DNA from: Melanocharis versteri
Taxonomy: Eukaryota > Chordata > Aves > Passeriformes > Melanocharitidae
Assembly (NCBI GenBank): GCA_013397845.1
Contig: VZTG01004164.1
Location: 67,793-131,792, forward strand
Length of the DNA stretch: 64,000 bases
Direction of reading: 5' to 3'
Position 1 is the stretch's first letter. Each line of letters begins with the position of its first letter. Below are positions 21,540-51,291 of this stretch, one piece after another. The translations under genes were made by a program, and so were the position numbers. Below the pieces are notes generated by a model. That model was not told where the DNA came from. It searched no databases and saw nothing but the letters and a program-made list of their open reading frames with translations.

Positions 21540-24500
21540 AGCAGGCACTGACAAGAAATGAAACACAAATGTACCTGGAGAGCCAGACTAATGCACTGCT
21601 CACACGTGGGTGAAAACACCCAGCCTGAGGCAGAAGGGTGGGAGTCTCCTGCTGCAACACTTGTCAGAAAGCTCAGGAAAGCCTGGATGGGCCTCCAAGA
21701 CATGTTAAAGGTGTCAATCCCAACAGCAACAAACACTGAAATACACAAGTGGGAACAAGCTGACAGGTGACATGAAATCACCTGTGAGGTGCTCACCTGT
21801 TAGGATGCCGGAGACCAGGAAACATCCCCTTATCAGTGTGCGCCGCTGTATTTTATCTTACACTGCTATAAATCTACAGTCAGGGTTCAAATTAAATTAG
21901 GTCCAGTAATGGTCTCAATGTTGACTGCAGAGTAAATCTGGGGGGTACCCAGGGGTCCCTCCTGTGACGTAGCAAATCAGACTCAACCTTGCAGTCACCA
22001 GGTGGGTCCTTGTAACCGAGAGCCCCTGAATGGTGCTTTCAGTGTCCCCTGTGGACAGGGACATTTGGAAATGTCAGTGTGCATCCAGCCTTCACCAAGG
22101 CCCGAGAGTCAAATCCTGAACTGGCCCTGAATCCAGCCTCCCCTCAGGAGCTGGGATCACCTGCACGCAGCACAGCTGGCCACAGGCACTTTTCCCTGCC
22201 AAGCCACAAGCACAAGTGACAGCTGGTGAAAAAATGCTCACCTTAGAGGTACTCCAGGTGAGGAGATAAGGAAGGGGTTCTCTGGATCCACAGGAGCTGT
22301 AACTATTTAACTGTTCTGAAATTAATCCATTTCCTTCTCTCTGTCCTACTTCATGCTGTGCTCTTTTCTCCGAAGGCAAAGGTTAAATTCCTTGATGCTG
22401 ACTCAGAAAGGAAAGCTCTTCCCAGCTGCAGCCCACAACCCAGCCCTTGCAGCACCTCCTGGCTTCATTCATCAGGACAAGGCTTTAATTTCAAAAGCTC
22501 TCCTGTCACCTCCTAGGGGTAAAAAAGTGTGGAGCAGGAATGTTACAGTCTTTGGTGGCACGAACACAGGAACCTGAGCAGCCTCAGCGATTTAGGAGAG
22601 CTGTGTGCCACAGCTGAGGGAAGAGGGACAGCAGGACACTGATGAATCCCCACGTAGACAGGGCACTCAGCAATAAAGGAGTAAGCGAGCCACAAATAAA
22701 AATGACCGAGAGTACTCCACTCAATAGGACCAACTCCACTATATCCATCCCATAGGTTAGGAGAGTATTGGATGAGAAGTCTGGAGCAATCTTGGTGCAC
22801 TTATAAAGATCATTGTTCTGGCAGAAGCACAGCCGTAGCTTATTCAGTGTTCTCTGGGTTTATCCTTGTTTGCTTTTTCCCCGTTTTTTTGTGAAGAACG
22901 TGAGATAGAGGAATAGGGAGGTTGTCAGATGAGAACTTGAGGTGGCAGAACACGATTCCAGATGGGATATGGCCCAGGCACCAGAATTTGTGTCTTACAA
23001 AAGGAGTTACAAAGAAAGGGGAAGAAATACAAACACACATTTGAAGCTCATTTCCATACTTGAGTCACCTCTCTGTCCTTCCCTCCCGTTGTGAAATATT
23101 TGGAATATACTGCAAATATTTAAAGAAAAAAAGCCCATGCCAACAGCTCAACCCCTGCACTTTTAAATTAACCAGAGCAGCAAAGCCAGGAGGGCAAAGG
23201 GCTGGTAATGACAAAGCCAAGGAGCTGGGGTTGGACCTGTGACCATCCTCGGAAGTCATTCCTAGGAATAGGAAGCAGCAGCTGTACTTTAGAGAGGCAC
23301 AGCCCTCTCATGCATGATCCTGCTTCATTTATCCAGAAGGAACAGGACTGTGCAAGTTTCAGCAGACCACAGACTGTGGTGCTCTGGGGTGTGTTTGTGA
23401 GGCCAATGGGAGACCAATAATCTGTATTTCCGTCTGTGTCGCGTGACCTGGGCTGCAGAAACCTGCTTTTAGAACCACCCGCTGCAGTTTAAGCTCAGTT
23501 TAAGTCCCCTTAAAAACAGGCTGAAGAACAAGGTCTGAGTGCTCTGTTCTCCTTGCAGTGGGAAATGGTCAATATCCAAGCACAGGGATCATGTGGAGGA
23601 AGGATGAAGAGCATCCAGCCTGGAACTGTGGGAAAAGCTGCCTGAAATTTGAAAAACAGGCACAATCCTGGGAGAATAAAGGCAGAGATCTCCTGGCTGC
23701 TCCCTCACCTGGCCAGCGCCTGCACAGTCTCATTCCCAACACCTGCAGGGACAAAGGGCATCAGGGCTCTCCTTGCATGAAATTGAATGAGGGGCTAATT
23801 AAAAAATGCTGAAGAATCCTTCTCTGTGTCTCTTTTTCCTGCACCTGAGTGTGTGTGTGTACAGCTCTCCAAATCTCCTTAAAAACTTTATTTTAGAGAT
23901 GTGTTTAATGGGATACAGACAACCCCATCTTACCTTGTCAGCAGTTTTCCTTCATGACCAAGCAGACGTGGTACAAATTCACAGCTACTATTTAAATTGT
24001 CCAGTCAACTGGAAGGAAAATAAACCTCCTAATATTGCCCATAGCCCAGTTCTGCTATCAAGGCAGATGCTGAATTTGGAATCAGAGTCTGACCTTAAGG
24101 GCTTGTCATACTGCTCTGCAGAGATGTGGTCTAAAAACGTTACTTAAAAAGGGGAAAAAAGAAAGAGCATCTTAAAAGATGATGTAGCCACACTGAACTG
24201 AAAGCATCTAGGGAGTGGTTCAAAAATCCATGCAGGAACTGCATGCTGGTAAAATGGAAAATGGACTCCATCAAGCCTGAAAAGGTGATGTTTGAGGCAG
24301 CAGCTGCAGAGACTCCAATGTTAACCTTGGCCGTGGCAGGCTGCAGGAACAGAGCATTTCTGTGCTTCTGAAGTGCCAGAGACAGTAAGTTTTAAATTAA
24401 CGTGAATCCTACCATTATCTACAGTATCATTTTCCATCAGAGCCCTTAAAGGTGGTGTTCGTTCCACTGGTTTTGTCCAGTGTAGAATGAACCTGTATTT

Positions 24501-25600
24501 GATCAAATAATTTAACCTGTTTTTCCCTGACAAAACAGCGCTGTGGAATGTGAGAACTCTGTTTACCCCTCACATGTGGCTGCAGCCAGCGAGGGAGGTC
24601 AGGCTGCTCTACTAAACTGAGCTCAAGAAAAACTGAAACCAGGGGCTTGTAACAGAATTTACCCTGGGACAGCTCATGTTTTCACTGAGGAAACATCACT
24701 GACATGTCAGGTTTCAGGAAAGGAGAGACATTTTTAAATTCCAGGGGAGTCTTAATGGTTTTTAATTCTATATTAAACTTGATGTTTCTTGAATCACAAT
24801 GATGGGTGTTGGCCAGGTGAATGCAGAGATTTTTGTTTCACACCGTAGTCCACAGGAGTTGGGGTCTCCTGGCTACTTCATCAGTTTTTGGTTTGGCTTT
24901 TTATTTACTTATAATTCAGTCAGAGCTAAAAGGAAACTTTTCCATTTGAAAGAAGGTTCACACACTCTTAACCCAAAACAACTCAAGGCCTAAATTAAAC
25001 AATCCCAAATGTTTTGGTTACTATTTTTATGCAACAAACCTGCATTTTCTAAACCACGAGTGCTAAAACTGTAGGTTTCCACACCTGATGGGGCATACTA
25101 GGCCTGAGACAGTCCAAGAGGATGAAATTACAGGGCTGTAGCTTAAGGAAAAGCAAAATTCATCTTGGAAACGCTTGGATACAACTTGAACCTGACTGTG
25201 CTCAGTAACACCCAGTGACACAACAAGGGTTAATTGGCAGAAACCAAAATATGGGAAATTTCATCCTACCACAAGAAACCCCTTTTTTACTGGAAAAGCC
25301 TCCCCAAAAGGTGTGGAGATGTTACAAACCTCAGTCCTGGGGGAGCAGCTCTGGCTCTGCTGGGCCAGGTTTGGGTTGTGTGACCTCCAGCAGCCTCTGG
25401 TTTTCCCCATTTTTGAACACAGGGATGCTCCTACACGAGATTATTGCACAATTTCCCAACTTGCACCAGCCCCACTTGCCCCCAGCCCTGCAGTTCCATA
25501 CAAGCTCAGTGTTTGCTTAAGGCTGTGTTTAGCAAAGCTGGAACTACACCTAAACCCCAATCCTTGGCCTTTTGCTGAGACAGCAACGAATATTTAAAGG
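21540..25600. other. Intergenic DNA between PGK1 and ATP7A, no gene recognised
   Basis: About 4 kb between the CR1 pair upstream of PGK1 and the predicted end of the ATP7A 3' UTR. No exon, RNA gene or clear mobile element was recognised. Only short low-complexity pieces such as a (GT)n run near 23851 were noticed. Confidence 0.6.
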
Positions 25601-25624
25601 AGATGAAAGAACACGATTTAAAAC

Positions 25625-28600
25625 AGCCTTTGAATGCTACATTTTTATTACAGAGTCTATAATTGCCATTAGAATGATGGAGGCACAGTCTTAAAAGAAT
25701 AGGAAACGTGAGACAACATGTTTTGAGATGCAAAGAACTCTAACAGCCCTGCATTAACATTCCAACCACTGTTTGCTTCTCCATTCTTCATCACTAAAAC
25801 TGAATAACAAAAATTCTCCAGTTTAAAACATTTTGTTGGAAGTTCTAAGCAAAACAAACAAACAAACGAACAAACAAGCGTAGTTTTAATAAATAAAAGT
25901 GTTTTCTTGCTTCCATTGTGTTCTGGCAACTTCACAATCTTTTTTTTTTTTGTATAAAATTTCAAGTGTTTTAAACTCTTTTAAAAGTTTAAGTAAGTTT
26001 GGTAAGATTCAAAGAGCAACTTTTAAAGCCTGAAGCATATGTACTTTTTTATTAAATAGAGCACAGGTTTATAAATAGCTAGATACAGAAAACAATAAAA
26101 CAGACGAAGGAGTAATACAATATTGTTTGTAACTGAGTGTTTCCAAGTGATACTTTAAATTTCTGAATCCAAACTGCCTCCACAACAGGAGCAACCTATT
26201 TACATATTAAAACATTTACATTTGGGAAAACATTGAGCTCCCACACATGATTCCACTTGCACTGTACATTCAAACTGAAAAGGATTTTGGTTCTCCAACG
26301 TAAAGCACCTTTTGTAATATTTTAATCACAAGATAAACATCCTAGAAGTCATTACCTCACCCTTGGGGAGTGCTGGACAGAGAATCTGCTTTCAAAAATC
26401 TGAGTTTATCACAACCACCTTGCCTCCACTCCCCCTTGGGCTCAGTTATTTCCTCTTCCCAGAGCCTGATTCTCTGGCTCTCACATCCCTCCCAGCCAGC
26501 AGCTGCTGTTCCTTATTCCCTGATAAAGATCATCCTGCACCTCTTTAAATGTTCGGAAAACATTTAAAAACATTCCAAACCTCTGGGTTTGGAAAAAGCC
26601 TTATTTTGCTGTACCTGGATCAAATGCTGAGTATCACAGAAAATGATAAAGCCTAGAAAAACACCTGTGTTGGGAAAAAGTTGGAGGTAAAGCCATAAAC
26701 ATTCAACCTACATAGCATTTGGACAACAAAAATATATTTGGAAATTGTTTAACAAATTCTTTATGCTGCTTTATCTACCAACCAGGGATTCAACCCTGAA
26801 TTTCCTGCAGTAGGAGGGTGATGTGTCATTTCCATGCCATCCACTCCAGCACTGAAACTCCCATCTGATGGAGTGACTGAGACCAGCCACAGCACAGACA
26901 AATATGTAAACACCTCCCTTTCACCTGCACAACCGTGCCAAGAACACGGAGGAGGAGGGTGAAAAACAAGACAGCTGAAATCTCTGCATGATTGTGAAGC
27001 ACTAAAACCCATCCTAACACGACCAAACAGCTTTGGGTAATGATCTGCTTTGTAAGAACAGCTCTGCTGCTGCAAACTGGGAACAAAAGCTCATGGAATG
27101 GCTGTGCAGTGATGTATCTCAGCATGTAACACTATGTATTACATACAGCTGTCATCTGATTTATAAAAATACTCTATACTCATGTAGAGATATTAAGAAC
27201 CCAAATCTCGCTACAGAAGTATTTTGTTTCTTGAAGCAGCAGCAGCACGTGATGCTGCTCTTCTCACTGCAATCCAGGTACCCTGATTTCCTAACAACAC
27301 ATCCCCCAGCACAGCTCTTCTGCTCTCACACAACGGGATTTTTCTGGTGGTTCTCAGATAAAATGCAAGAGCTGTTTACTCAGGATTTTTTACATACACA
27401 ATCTATGCCCTGACACCAGGCTTTGAGTTAAAAAGCAGAACATTAGAGAGAATCTCTTTGTCTTCACCAAACTGAGTATTTCTCCTCTACAAGCACAACT
27501 GGCACACATTTACACCATGGACTGCACTTCATAATGAAATTCAACATTATTGAGCCCAGCAATTGCTGCCAACAACTGCCTCAGCAGCAGATAGGCAGAG
27601 CAAGGGTCAGTGAGGAACAAACACGTAACCAGCTACTGGCTGATGAGCATCTCTTTGTCACTGAGGATATTTTTGATATTAATGATTTCAGGATCAAAAG
27701 CTTCATTTAGATATTGCAGTTCAGTAACAAATGAATTCTGAATTCACGATGCCTGGATCTGCACAGACCAAGCAAAGGGGGTTTGGATCAACCAATGCAG
27801 TGATGCTGGGCCATTCCTCGAATACAGACACTTTTCTTTACAGGCAAAGCCTGAACTGCAAAGATTTGAAAAGCAGTCTGTGACAAACTCCCCTGGCTCA
27901 TTTGAGGAGTGCCAGTAGATTCTGGTAGTGAGCACTAACTGCACTGCTCCTTCCTAAAGCTGAACACTTTGGCTAACACCACCTCACACTGATACTGCAT
28001 TCAGGTGTTGCAGGAGGTTTTGGCTTAGGAGAGGCTGGGAAGGAGCAAACCTCCCAACCCAGACAACCTTCAGGCAGAGTCTGAGGGCAGGAGAGTCCTG
28101 GGGCAGGATGTGCAGAGCTCAGTGTGGGTACAGCCCCAAACCTCCCTGTTTTCCACCGCGCAGGAATCCGGATCCCACGGAGATGATTTGAAGCCTGGAG
28201 CGTGAAAAGCTGGAACCAGATGCTGACAACAAGAAAAGGCATTTGAGAGGATCCATTTCTAGCAGAAAGTAGGCTGTGGAAGTGAAAGGGTTCTGAAGTA
28301 AGGCACATCTCTCTGCAAACAGAACCATCAGGATTTTGCAGATGCAAATTCACAATTTTTTAGCACAGTACTGAACTCCACTATGCATAAAATAGCCTGC
28401 TATAAGGCTGGGAAATCAGTTTCTCCTTCCTTAGTTCCCTTAATTGTATTTTGACAATTTGCCAAAATAAATGCTATACTGCAAGCTCCATGGAATGGGA
28501 ACACAGCTCTGTCTGTGAGCATCAACTGCCCCGCACCAGATATTTTTGGTAAGTCTAGATTAAAAACCACAAAAGACCCTGGAAAGTCACTGCAGAAACT

Positions 28601-28738
28601 ATCTCTACACTGAAGAAGAAATGCATCTAAAAGACCTCCACAAGGACCAGGACATGCTCAGACCTCACGACAGCTGTTTTGGTTGTGTTTTTTGCTTGGG
28701 AGTTTTTTTGTTTTGCCGGAGTGGGAGGAGCGAGTCTT
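25625..28738 (-). other. ATP7A: ATP7A 3' UTR (predicted)
   Basis: Sequence downstream of the ATP7A stop codon, read leftwards. Minus-strand AATAAA signals lie at 26048-26053 and 25644-25649; using the farther one gives a 3' UTR of about 3.1 kb, in line with the long 3' UTR of mammalian ATP7A. The AT-rich stretch at 25.6-26.35 kb looks like terminal UTR. The true cleavage site, and whether both are used, cannot be told from sequence. Confidence 0.55.
25851..25878. repeat. (AAAC)n simple repeat
   Basis: About seven imperfect AAAC units within the predicted ATP7A 3' UTR. Read on the gene strand it is a GTTT-rich tract. Confidence 0.85.
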
Positions 28739-44713
<15,975 letters not shown>

Positions 44714-47700
44714 CGTGGATTTCTACTCAGCTCTTCTCATTGCTGGTGGCTAAAAACAACCAGGACATTAGTTCCTAAAGAATTTCACAACAGGGATGTA
44801 GCAGAAGGTGTCCCCACAGCAGGGGGTGGAATGAGATTAGTTTTTAGTCCCTTCCAATCCAAAGCCTTCTGGGATTTAACAGAGGACATCCTTCACCACA
44901 CAGAACTCTGGTAGGAGTCAAAATCTGAGCAGGTATCAACAGAATGGAAAACTCCACATATTTATTCCCATGAATTTTCAAAAAGGGAAAGTGTTCAGCC
45001 ATGTTTGATTTGAGTTACAAAGGAGATCGTTTAATTACATGCAGCAAGCTGTGATTCACTGGTGTGAGATATTAAATTATAGGGAGAAGCAAGAGAGAGA
45101 GAGGGACAGCAGCTCTTGGAATGCTGAAACAAGAGGAGGGCACGTCAGCCACAGTGGCACAGCTGATAACTCTGTTTTCTAACACATTTCTCTCTCATGG
45201 ATTGCCCTATGTTTGCAAAAACAACTGATACTGAAGTTAGCCCAGGAAGCAAATCAAGCTTTTTGCCACACCTCATTCAGAAAGGTCTCATTTCTGCCCC
45301 TCTGAGGAGTTTCATTATTATTTTTGCTCATAAAAACAAGTCCAGAAAAAAAATTATTGAACCTAAAGGAAATTAATTTGTAGAAATAACAGCCAATGCA
45401 AAGAACTTCTTTTGCCCAATGCATAAACTGTTAAGAGACCGAGGGGGGAAGAGGGCAAAAGAAGCAAATCTCCAGATTTTTTCTTAATATTTTAAAAAAA
45501 GTACTACAAGTTTTCCTTGACAGAGAGGTTAGTGACCAGGGAAATGATCACATTAATGTTTGGCAGTAATTGAAGCAGCAGTAAAATCTGATGACTAATT
45601 GAGGAGCTGAAGTGAAGCACAAGCTTAACTTGTTTTCTCACCCTGAGGACTTATCTTGGAAAACTCAATTACATTGATGTTTAGTAAAATAAATTTTTCC
45701 TGCTTCTTGGTGACATTTCCAGACTGTTCCCTGTTACAGAAGGCCTGAAGGGTTCTGGTTTCACTTCGAGACGTGCTACAAACCATGTAAGAACACAAGG
45801 AAGTTTCATCATAGAACCAGGTTTACCTCCCTGATGCACAAAATTGAATGTTGAACTGAATTAACAAGAAGTGAAAGAAGTATTAGACAAAAGAGTGACT
45901 TTTCCAGTAGATCAAATACATCTCATCCCTGCTAAGAACAGAAATAACACAACTCTACCTGAGGAGTTACTACAGATCTCACTTCTCCCCTGCTCTTACA
46001 AGAGCTGAGTTATTAGAAACACACAATATTTGTGTGTGAATATCCACAAATTACAGAAATGTAGAGCTGTCGCAAGAATTACCAACCAGCAGAAAAGCAT
46101 ATTTTAAGCAAATTTCATACAGCAGCTCCTTTCTCAGGCTGATCTGCACACTCAGAGGTACAAAATACTTTAAAAACCACTAAGTTACCTGAGGAAACAC
46201 TTGCTTTCCTGTGATCCTACTGAAATGTGATCCCCTGTGCTCCCCTGAGAAATGCTCAGTTCACACCCAGCAAACAAGGGCATCACTGTAACCCCACAGC
46301 CAGGGACAAACCAATGCTCCCACAAGCCTGAAGCACCAACAAAGCTGCAAAAAGCACCTGACTTACAGGGAACTTCGTGAGCACAACCAGGCACACCAGG
46401 GACTAAAATCAGACATCACAGGCAGAATGATTCTGCCCTCTGGTGAGGTTTGGAGAGACATGAATTTAAAAGCATTTCAGGTACACGACCGACTTGAACT
46501 GCCCTGCTACTGTACCTTGAAAACAAAAATAAGGTAAGGGGACACTCTGGCTGTGAGCTGCTATCTGAAATAATCCAAGGTTGGATAATAATCCAGGATG
46601 CTGCCTTGGAGGAGAGCTGGGGTGCAGCTGTGAGCCAGGACAAACCTGCTGAGCTCCTGGCTGCCTTGCCTGGGCTTTGGGTTAAGAGGCTCAAGCCACA
46701 ATAATATCTATTTTTTACAAAACCAGGATACAATGTTAAAGGCTCTCTGTCAAACTAACAGCAGCCACACGCAGTACACTGAATTAGCACCGATCACAGC
46801 AACCAGCAGCACTGCTACCAAATGCCCACCAATGCATTAAAAACCCAGCCGTCTAAATATGTAAAAATAACATCAAACTTTTTTTTCCCACATCTATTAT
46901 TATTACAGTTTGTATGGACAAAGTGTTTCCTCCGTTTTCTCAGTCTGTTTCCTTGCCCTTCTGCTCATTCATAAACAGCAGAGAAAACCCTTCCCTGGAA
47001 GAGGCTGTAATTCAAACAAAAACCATAAAGCCATAAGAAAAAAAAAATTAATAAAAAAAAATTTTTTTCCTTTTTTACTCAAGGACTGAAACCAGAAGTC
47101 CCATGAATAGGATTTATCTTTTGGACTAAACTGTCTCTTCTTTCTGTTCTCTGACCTCCAATTAAGAATGACCCAGATCTCTCTGATATGAGCATCACTC
47201 ACAGCCCCCTGTTGGAGAAGACAACCAACGTGGACTTTTATTTGCTTTCTTGCAGGTTGTTAACAGTTTTTATACTAACTTTCAAAACAGGTGGTTCTCT
47301 AAAAAATGAGACATGGCCAAATCTAACGAGCAATACCGGTCTCTTCAATCAGTCACACGGTATCATTAACACTGAATTGTTAATGAGCTGTTTCTCAATC
47401 TGTTTTCTGTACAGCCTTGCTGAAATCTCCAAAAGCCAAACTGTCTGGATTCCCAGTGCTCCTGATGTTTCAAAGAGACCTTGTTCTCAGAAGGAAATAT
47501 AGGGTTATACACAGTGACTCTAAGTAGACAAATCTTTTTTTCCTCCCCTTGCAGAATTCCCAGGATAACCAGTTAAATTTAAATTTAATCTGAGGCCGTA
47601 TTCTGCTTTGTCATATTCATTTCATTTCTGATGCTCTGCCTCCCTTACAAGTGCTTCAAGGCAGGAAGAATTTGGCAGAAATTTGAATGAAATATTTGTC

Positions 47701-50100
47701 ATATTTCCTCCTCCTGACAACCTTAAATTAAGGAAGTCCCTGACTAAGCAAACTGAAAATACCTGTCACACCAATGAATTAGGACTAGATGCACACAAGA
47801 GGTACACAAATATTAACAATTTAATCCTAGTTCTCCTCATTTGGGTTAACATTTTCCCAATTTCACATGAAAAAAGATGTAGAAGTCAAAATATCTGCTG
47901 CAATCCATACATTCCACAGCAATGGCTTGTGCAAGTTAGCGTGGACACATCCTTTTAATTATAATGTATTTTCTTATTGAGAAAAGACCTGAAGCTGAGG
48001 TCCTGAAAAGACCTGAGATGCTAAGTTATGGATTACACACGTTTTAGGGGAAAAATAATGCTTTTATTCTTAACCAATGCATTGCTCCATCTATAAAACA
48101 CCTTTACCATCAATTAGTAAAGAATTTCAGGATTTGACAATACAAAGGAATGGCAGTTCCCTTGACAAGTTACCAGCTCTGTATTTAGTTCCATTTTCTT
48201 GAAGGAAGTCAGTTAGTGCTTCCATGAAGTGAATGAAGCAATACAAAGAGGTGATTTCAACTTCCAACAGAAATTTCTCCCTACGGAAAGGAAAATTCAA
48301 TAGTGATCAAGCACAAGGTGACTGAGACACTCATTAATCTCCCTAAACAGTTTTTTGATGTGCTTACACCAGTCACTCTAAGTACAATGTCTGAAGAAAT
48401 GAGGCTTGATGAAGTCAAAGTTAAGTAATTCATAAACCCACACAATCAAAAAGAGAAAATTTAAAAAAAAATGAGCAATGCAGAGAGGCAGTTACAACAC
48501 CAGTAAAAGTCCAGAGTCCCATTTAACCCTAGAAAAGGCACTTTGGTGCCTTTAATATCTGAGCTCACCCAGGCATCACAGAGCAACAAAGCTCTGTGCC
48601 CCACAAACACACCTTGTGCCTGTTTTGGGATTAGCAGGGATACAACTAGGAGAGACAGATGCTTCTGGTTACCTGTACAGCTCCAGTTTTCACCAGTTTA
48701 TCTATAATTACCTTGAATTTATAGCTGCTGAAATTAAAAGAAGTCACAGCTTGGCAAATATCACACAAACACCGGCAACAGAATCTCGCAGGTTTAATTA
48801 CAGCCTTAGGATTTTATTAAATTTCTAAGTGGCCAAGTGCTACTTAACTTGCTTTATTTATGGCAGCAGAAAGTTAAATGACTTATTACATTAAAAGGAA
48901 AAAAAGTTGCCTGTCCCTCAGTGTGTGCAGAGACCTATGGAAAAGAGCAAAGGGCAGGGAAGGAAAAAGCTGCACCATCTCATCCTTGGGCTTGAAAAGT
49001 GCTACAGGAGATGGGTCCAACAGGGAACAAGGAGGATTTACAGGGCTCATGGGCCAACAGAGCCTTTGGAAAGCGTGACTGGGTAGGAGATATTAATGAT
49101 AGGCCCATGGATAGACGAGGCTTAATCACTGAGAGGGAAACTGTGCATCTGCAATAAATGTCACAGCTACGTGACGCTTTAAATAGGTTGTAATTCACGT
49201 TGCTCAAGACTTTAACAAGCCTTGCTTGGTCAGCAGAGGATGGAAATTGCTCTCACGGAATTTATTTCTATACAAACTGCACGGGGAAAAAGAAAGTATG
49301 CATTGAAAGCATTCTGCTTCACTTTTAATGAGTTTTACAGTACTTGAGACAAATTCTTAGCAAATCCTTTAACTTGTTCTTGGCTTTCCACGACCTCTTC
49401 AAGTCAGATTTTTGGAGAACAGGAATGTTCCCTTGGAAGAATCATAGGAAATATTATGAATAAAATATAATTTATAACCCCTTGCTATGTGAGCATACCA
49501 AGGTCAACTGGGGCTCCTCAGTCTGAAGCTAAGTCTCAAAGTACTCGGCAGAACACCGTGAAATGCATTATACACTAAAAATAAGAAGAGTAAGACAGCA
49601 AACAACATATAATGTTAGCTTTTGCTTCCCTGCTTTGCCACCCGGGAAGGAAAAAAAGCTTCAGGTCTTTTCTCTGCTGAGAAAATACATCACAGTTATT
49701 AATTTCTAATCAAACCGTGTCTGTGCTCACACAGGGCATTGTAATGCACACAAAGTCCAACACGACCAAACCTTCACCTGTTTACATCCACCCAATTCAA
49801 CAAGTATTTAAGTACAGAAACAAAATCTTTGCTGACTGCACGGAAGATTTAAAGCAACTTTACACTACCTATGTACAATTTCCCGAACATGAACACAGGG
49901 CGGCAACACTTAAGTTGTGTTGTCCTTGCTCACTTTAGCGAGATTTCACCCCAAAGCATCATAAACAACTATTTGCCCTTTTGCAGAATATCCACACTAG
50001 GCTTTTAACTGGAAAAAGGTGCTCGTGCACAGAGCGCTGCCATCATAAGGTGACATAAGAATAAACACTAAGTAAGGCGTTTCAGAGGGACAAGCTGAGC
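44714..50100 (-). other. ATP7A: ATP7A intron 1 (5' UTR intron)
   Basis: About 5.3 kb between the first coding exon and the CpG island. Exon 2 probably starts a few dozen bases upstream of the ATG, at an AG near 44745-44752. Apart from the small CR1 fragment at 44800-44880, the intron holds no recognised feature; AT-rich low-complexity DNA occurs near 47,035-47,075. Confidence 0.6.
44800..44880 (+). repeat. CR1 LINE 3' end fragment
   Basis: 'gcagaaggtgtccccacagcagggggtggaatgagattagtttttagtcccttccaatccaaagccttctgggattt' matches the CR1 terminal segment with moderate divergence. It sits just upstream of ATP7A exon 2, antisense to the gene. Confidence 0.7.
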
Positions 50101-50119
50101 GGCTCAGAACTGGAACAGA

Positions 50120-50550
50120 AGCTCAGTGACTCAGAGACTTTCTCTGGCCGCCGACAGGAGCACAAGAGGGACCTTTCCAAGCGAGCGCAGCCTTAGTGCG
50201 TGCCCAGCCCCGAAACCCCGGCGCTCCCCGATAAGCACAGCCCGCCGGCCCCGCAGCAGCCCCGGCAGCGGAGCCGGGTCCCGCCCCGCCGAACCCCGGG
50301 CGCTGCGGAGCAGGAAACGCCGCGCTGGCACACGGAGATGCCGCCGGGGCGCTCCGGGGCTGAGGCGCCGAGGCACCCCCGGCCCCCGGGATGAGCGGGC
50401 TCCCGCTCGCCTCACGGCCCCTCAGAGCGGCGGGACGCAGCCGGCCGAGCCGGGCGTGCTTCGNGGAGAGGGCGGGGCCGCCGCCGCGATGGCGGGCGCT
50501 GTCGCCGTGTCGCGACAGGAGCCCGCCCGCCTCACCGGGACCGGAGCTAG
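50120..50550 (-). promoter_or_regulatory. ATP7A: ATP7A CpG-island promoter and probable non-coding exon 1
   Basis: CpG-dense, GC-rich, TATA-less region at the expected place for the ATP7A 5' end, with one undetermined base at 50464. GT-AG-compatible donors on the minus strand (GTGAGG, cut near 50415/50416 and 50535/50536) could end the non-coding first exon; sequence alone does not decide between them. A GCGATGGCGGGCG motif resembling a YY1 site is at 50486-50498. Confidence 0.7.
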
Positions 50551-50755
50551 ATGGGACTTTAGAGTCCCTTCCAATCCACACCAGCCTGGGATTCTCTGAT
50601 CACCGAACACCAGCGTGACCCGGTAACTGTTCTCTTCCCATTTAACCCCATTTCTCTGGTTATTTCTACCCTGAACAGAAGTGAAATGCAGACACAGGGT
50701 TGGAACCACCCCAAATCTGCGTCCCTTCCACCCCAAATCATTCCGTAATTCCTTA
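50551..50755 (+). repeat. Two short CR1 3' end fragments
   Basis: 'gatgggactttagagtcccttccaatccacaccagcctgggattctctgat' (50551-50602) and 'gtcccttccaccccaaatcattccgtaattcc' (about 50722-50754) both resemble the terminal bases of CR1. They flank the upstream edge of the ATP7A island, between ATP7A and the COX7B 3' end. Confidence 0.6.
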
Positions 50756-51164
50756 AGAATTCATTAGGAAAGTCCCATTTATCCTGGGATACTGCCTGGT
50801 CCCGTGCAGCCCCTCCAACCCAAAACCAAATTTAATTTCTTCACAACTCTCAGGGGTCACAGGGAGAAGCAGCTTACTGCAGAGTGATTCAAGAAATAAA
50901 AATCCTTTTGTGGAAGAAAAATGGGATCTCAACTTTGTCATTACAAGTCAGATGTGAAGGGACGTGCGCTCTGCAGTGAGAATGCAGAGAGGTTGATTCA
51001 CACACATCTGGCTAAATGAACAACTCAGCAATGTTCTGGACTTGTACTTTATCCGCCAGTGATCTTTACAGCAACAACTGGGACTGTGTAAAATTACTTT
51101 GAGTTTTCACACTGTTTCTTACACTCCAGCAGAAGCAGAGCACAGAGGAAACCTCGAAGAGCCA

Positions 51165-51291
51165 GACAGGTTTCTAGGTATGTTTATTAGACCAGGAATG
51201 CCACTGTCCAAGTGGTAATCAGGGAACAAATGCCATTACACGACCATTTCCTCAGTGAAAGTTTAGACCAGTTCATTAGAAGCAGAGGCTG
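51165..51291 (-). other. COX7B: COX7B 3' UTR and poly(A) signal
   Basis: Downstream of the COX7B stop. A minus-strand AATAAA at 51183-51188 gives a 3' UTR of about 125 bases, short as usual for this gene. The end is only about 0.6 kb from the ATP7A promoter island. Confidence 0.7.

Noticed and set aside
47030..47080. A/T homopolymer tract as a possible poly(A) tail of a processed pseudogene
   Set aside because: No upstream coding remnant or target duplication was seen; it looks like simple low-complexity DNA.
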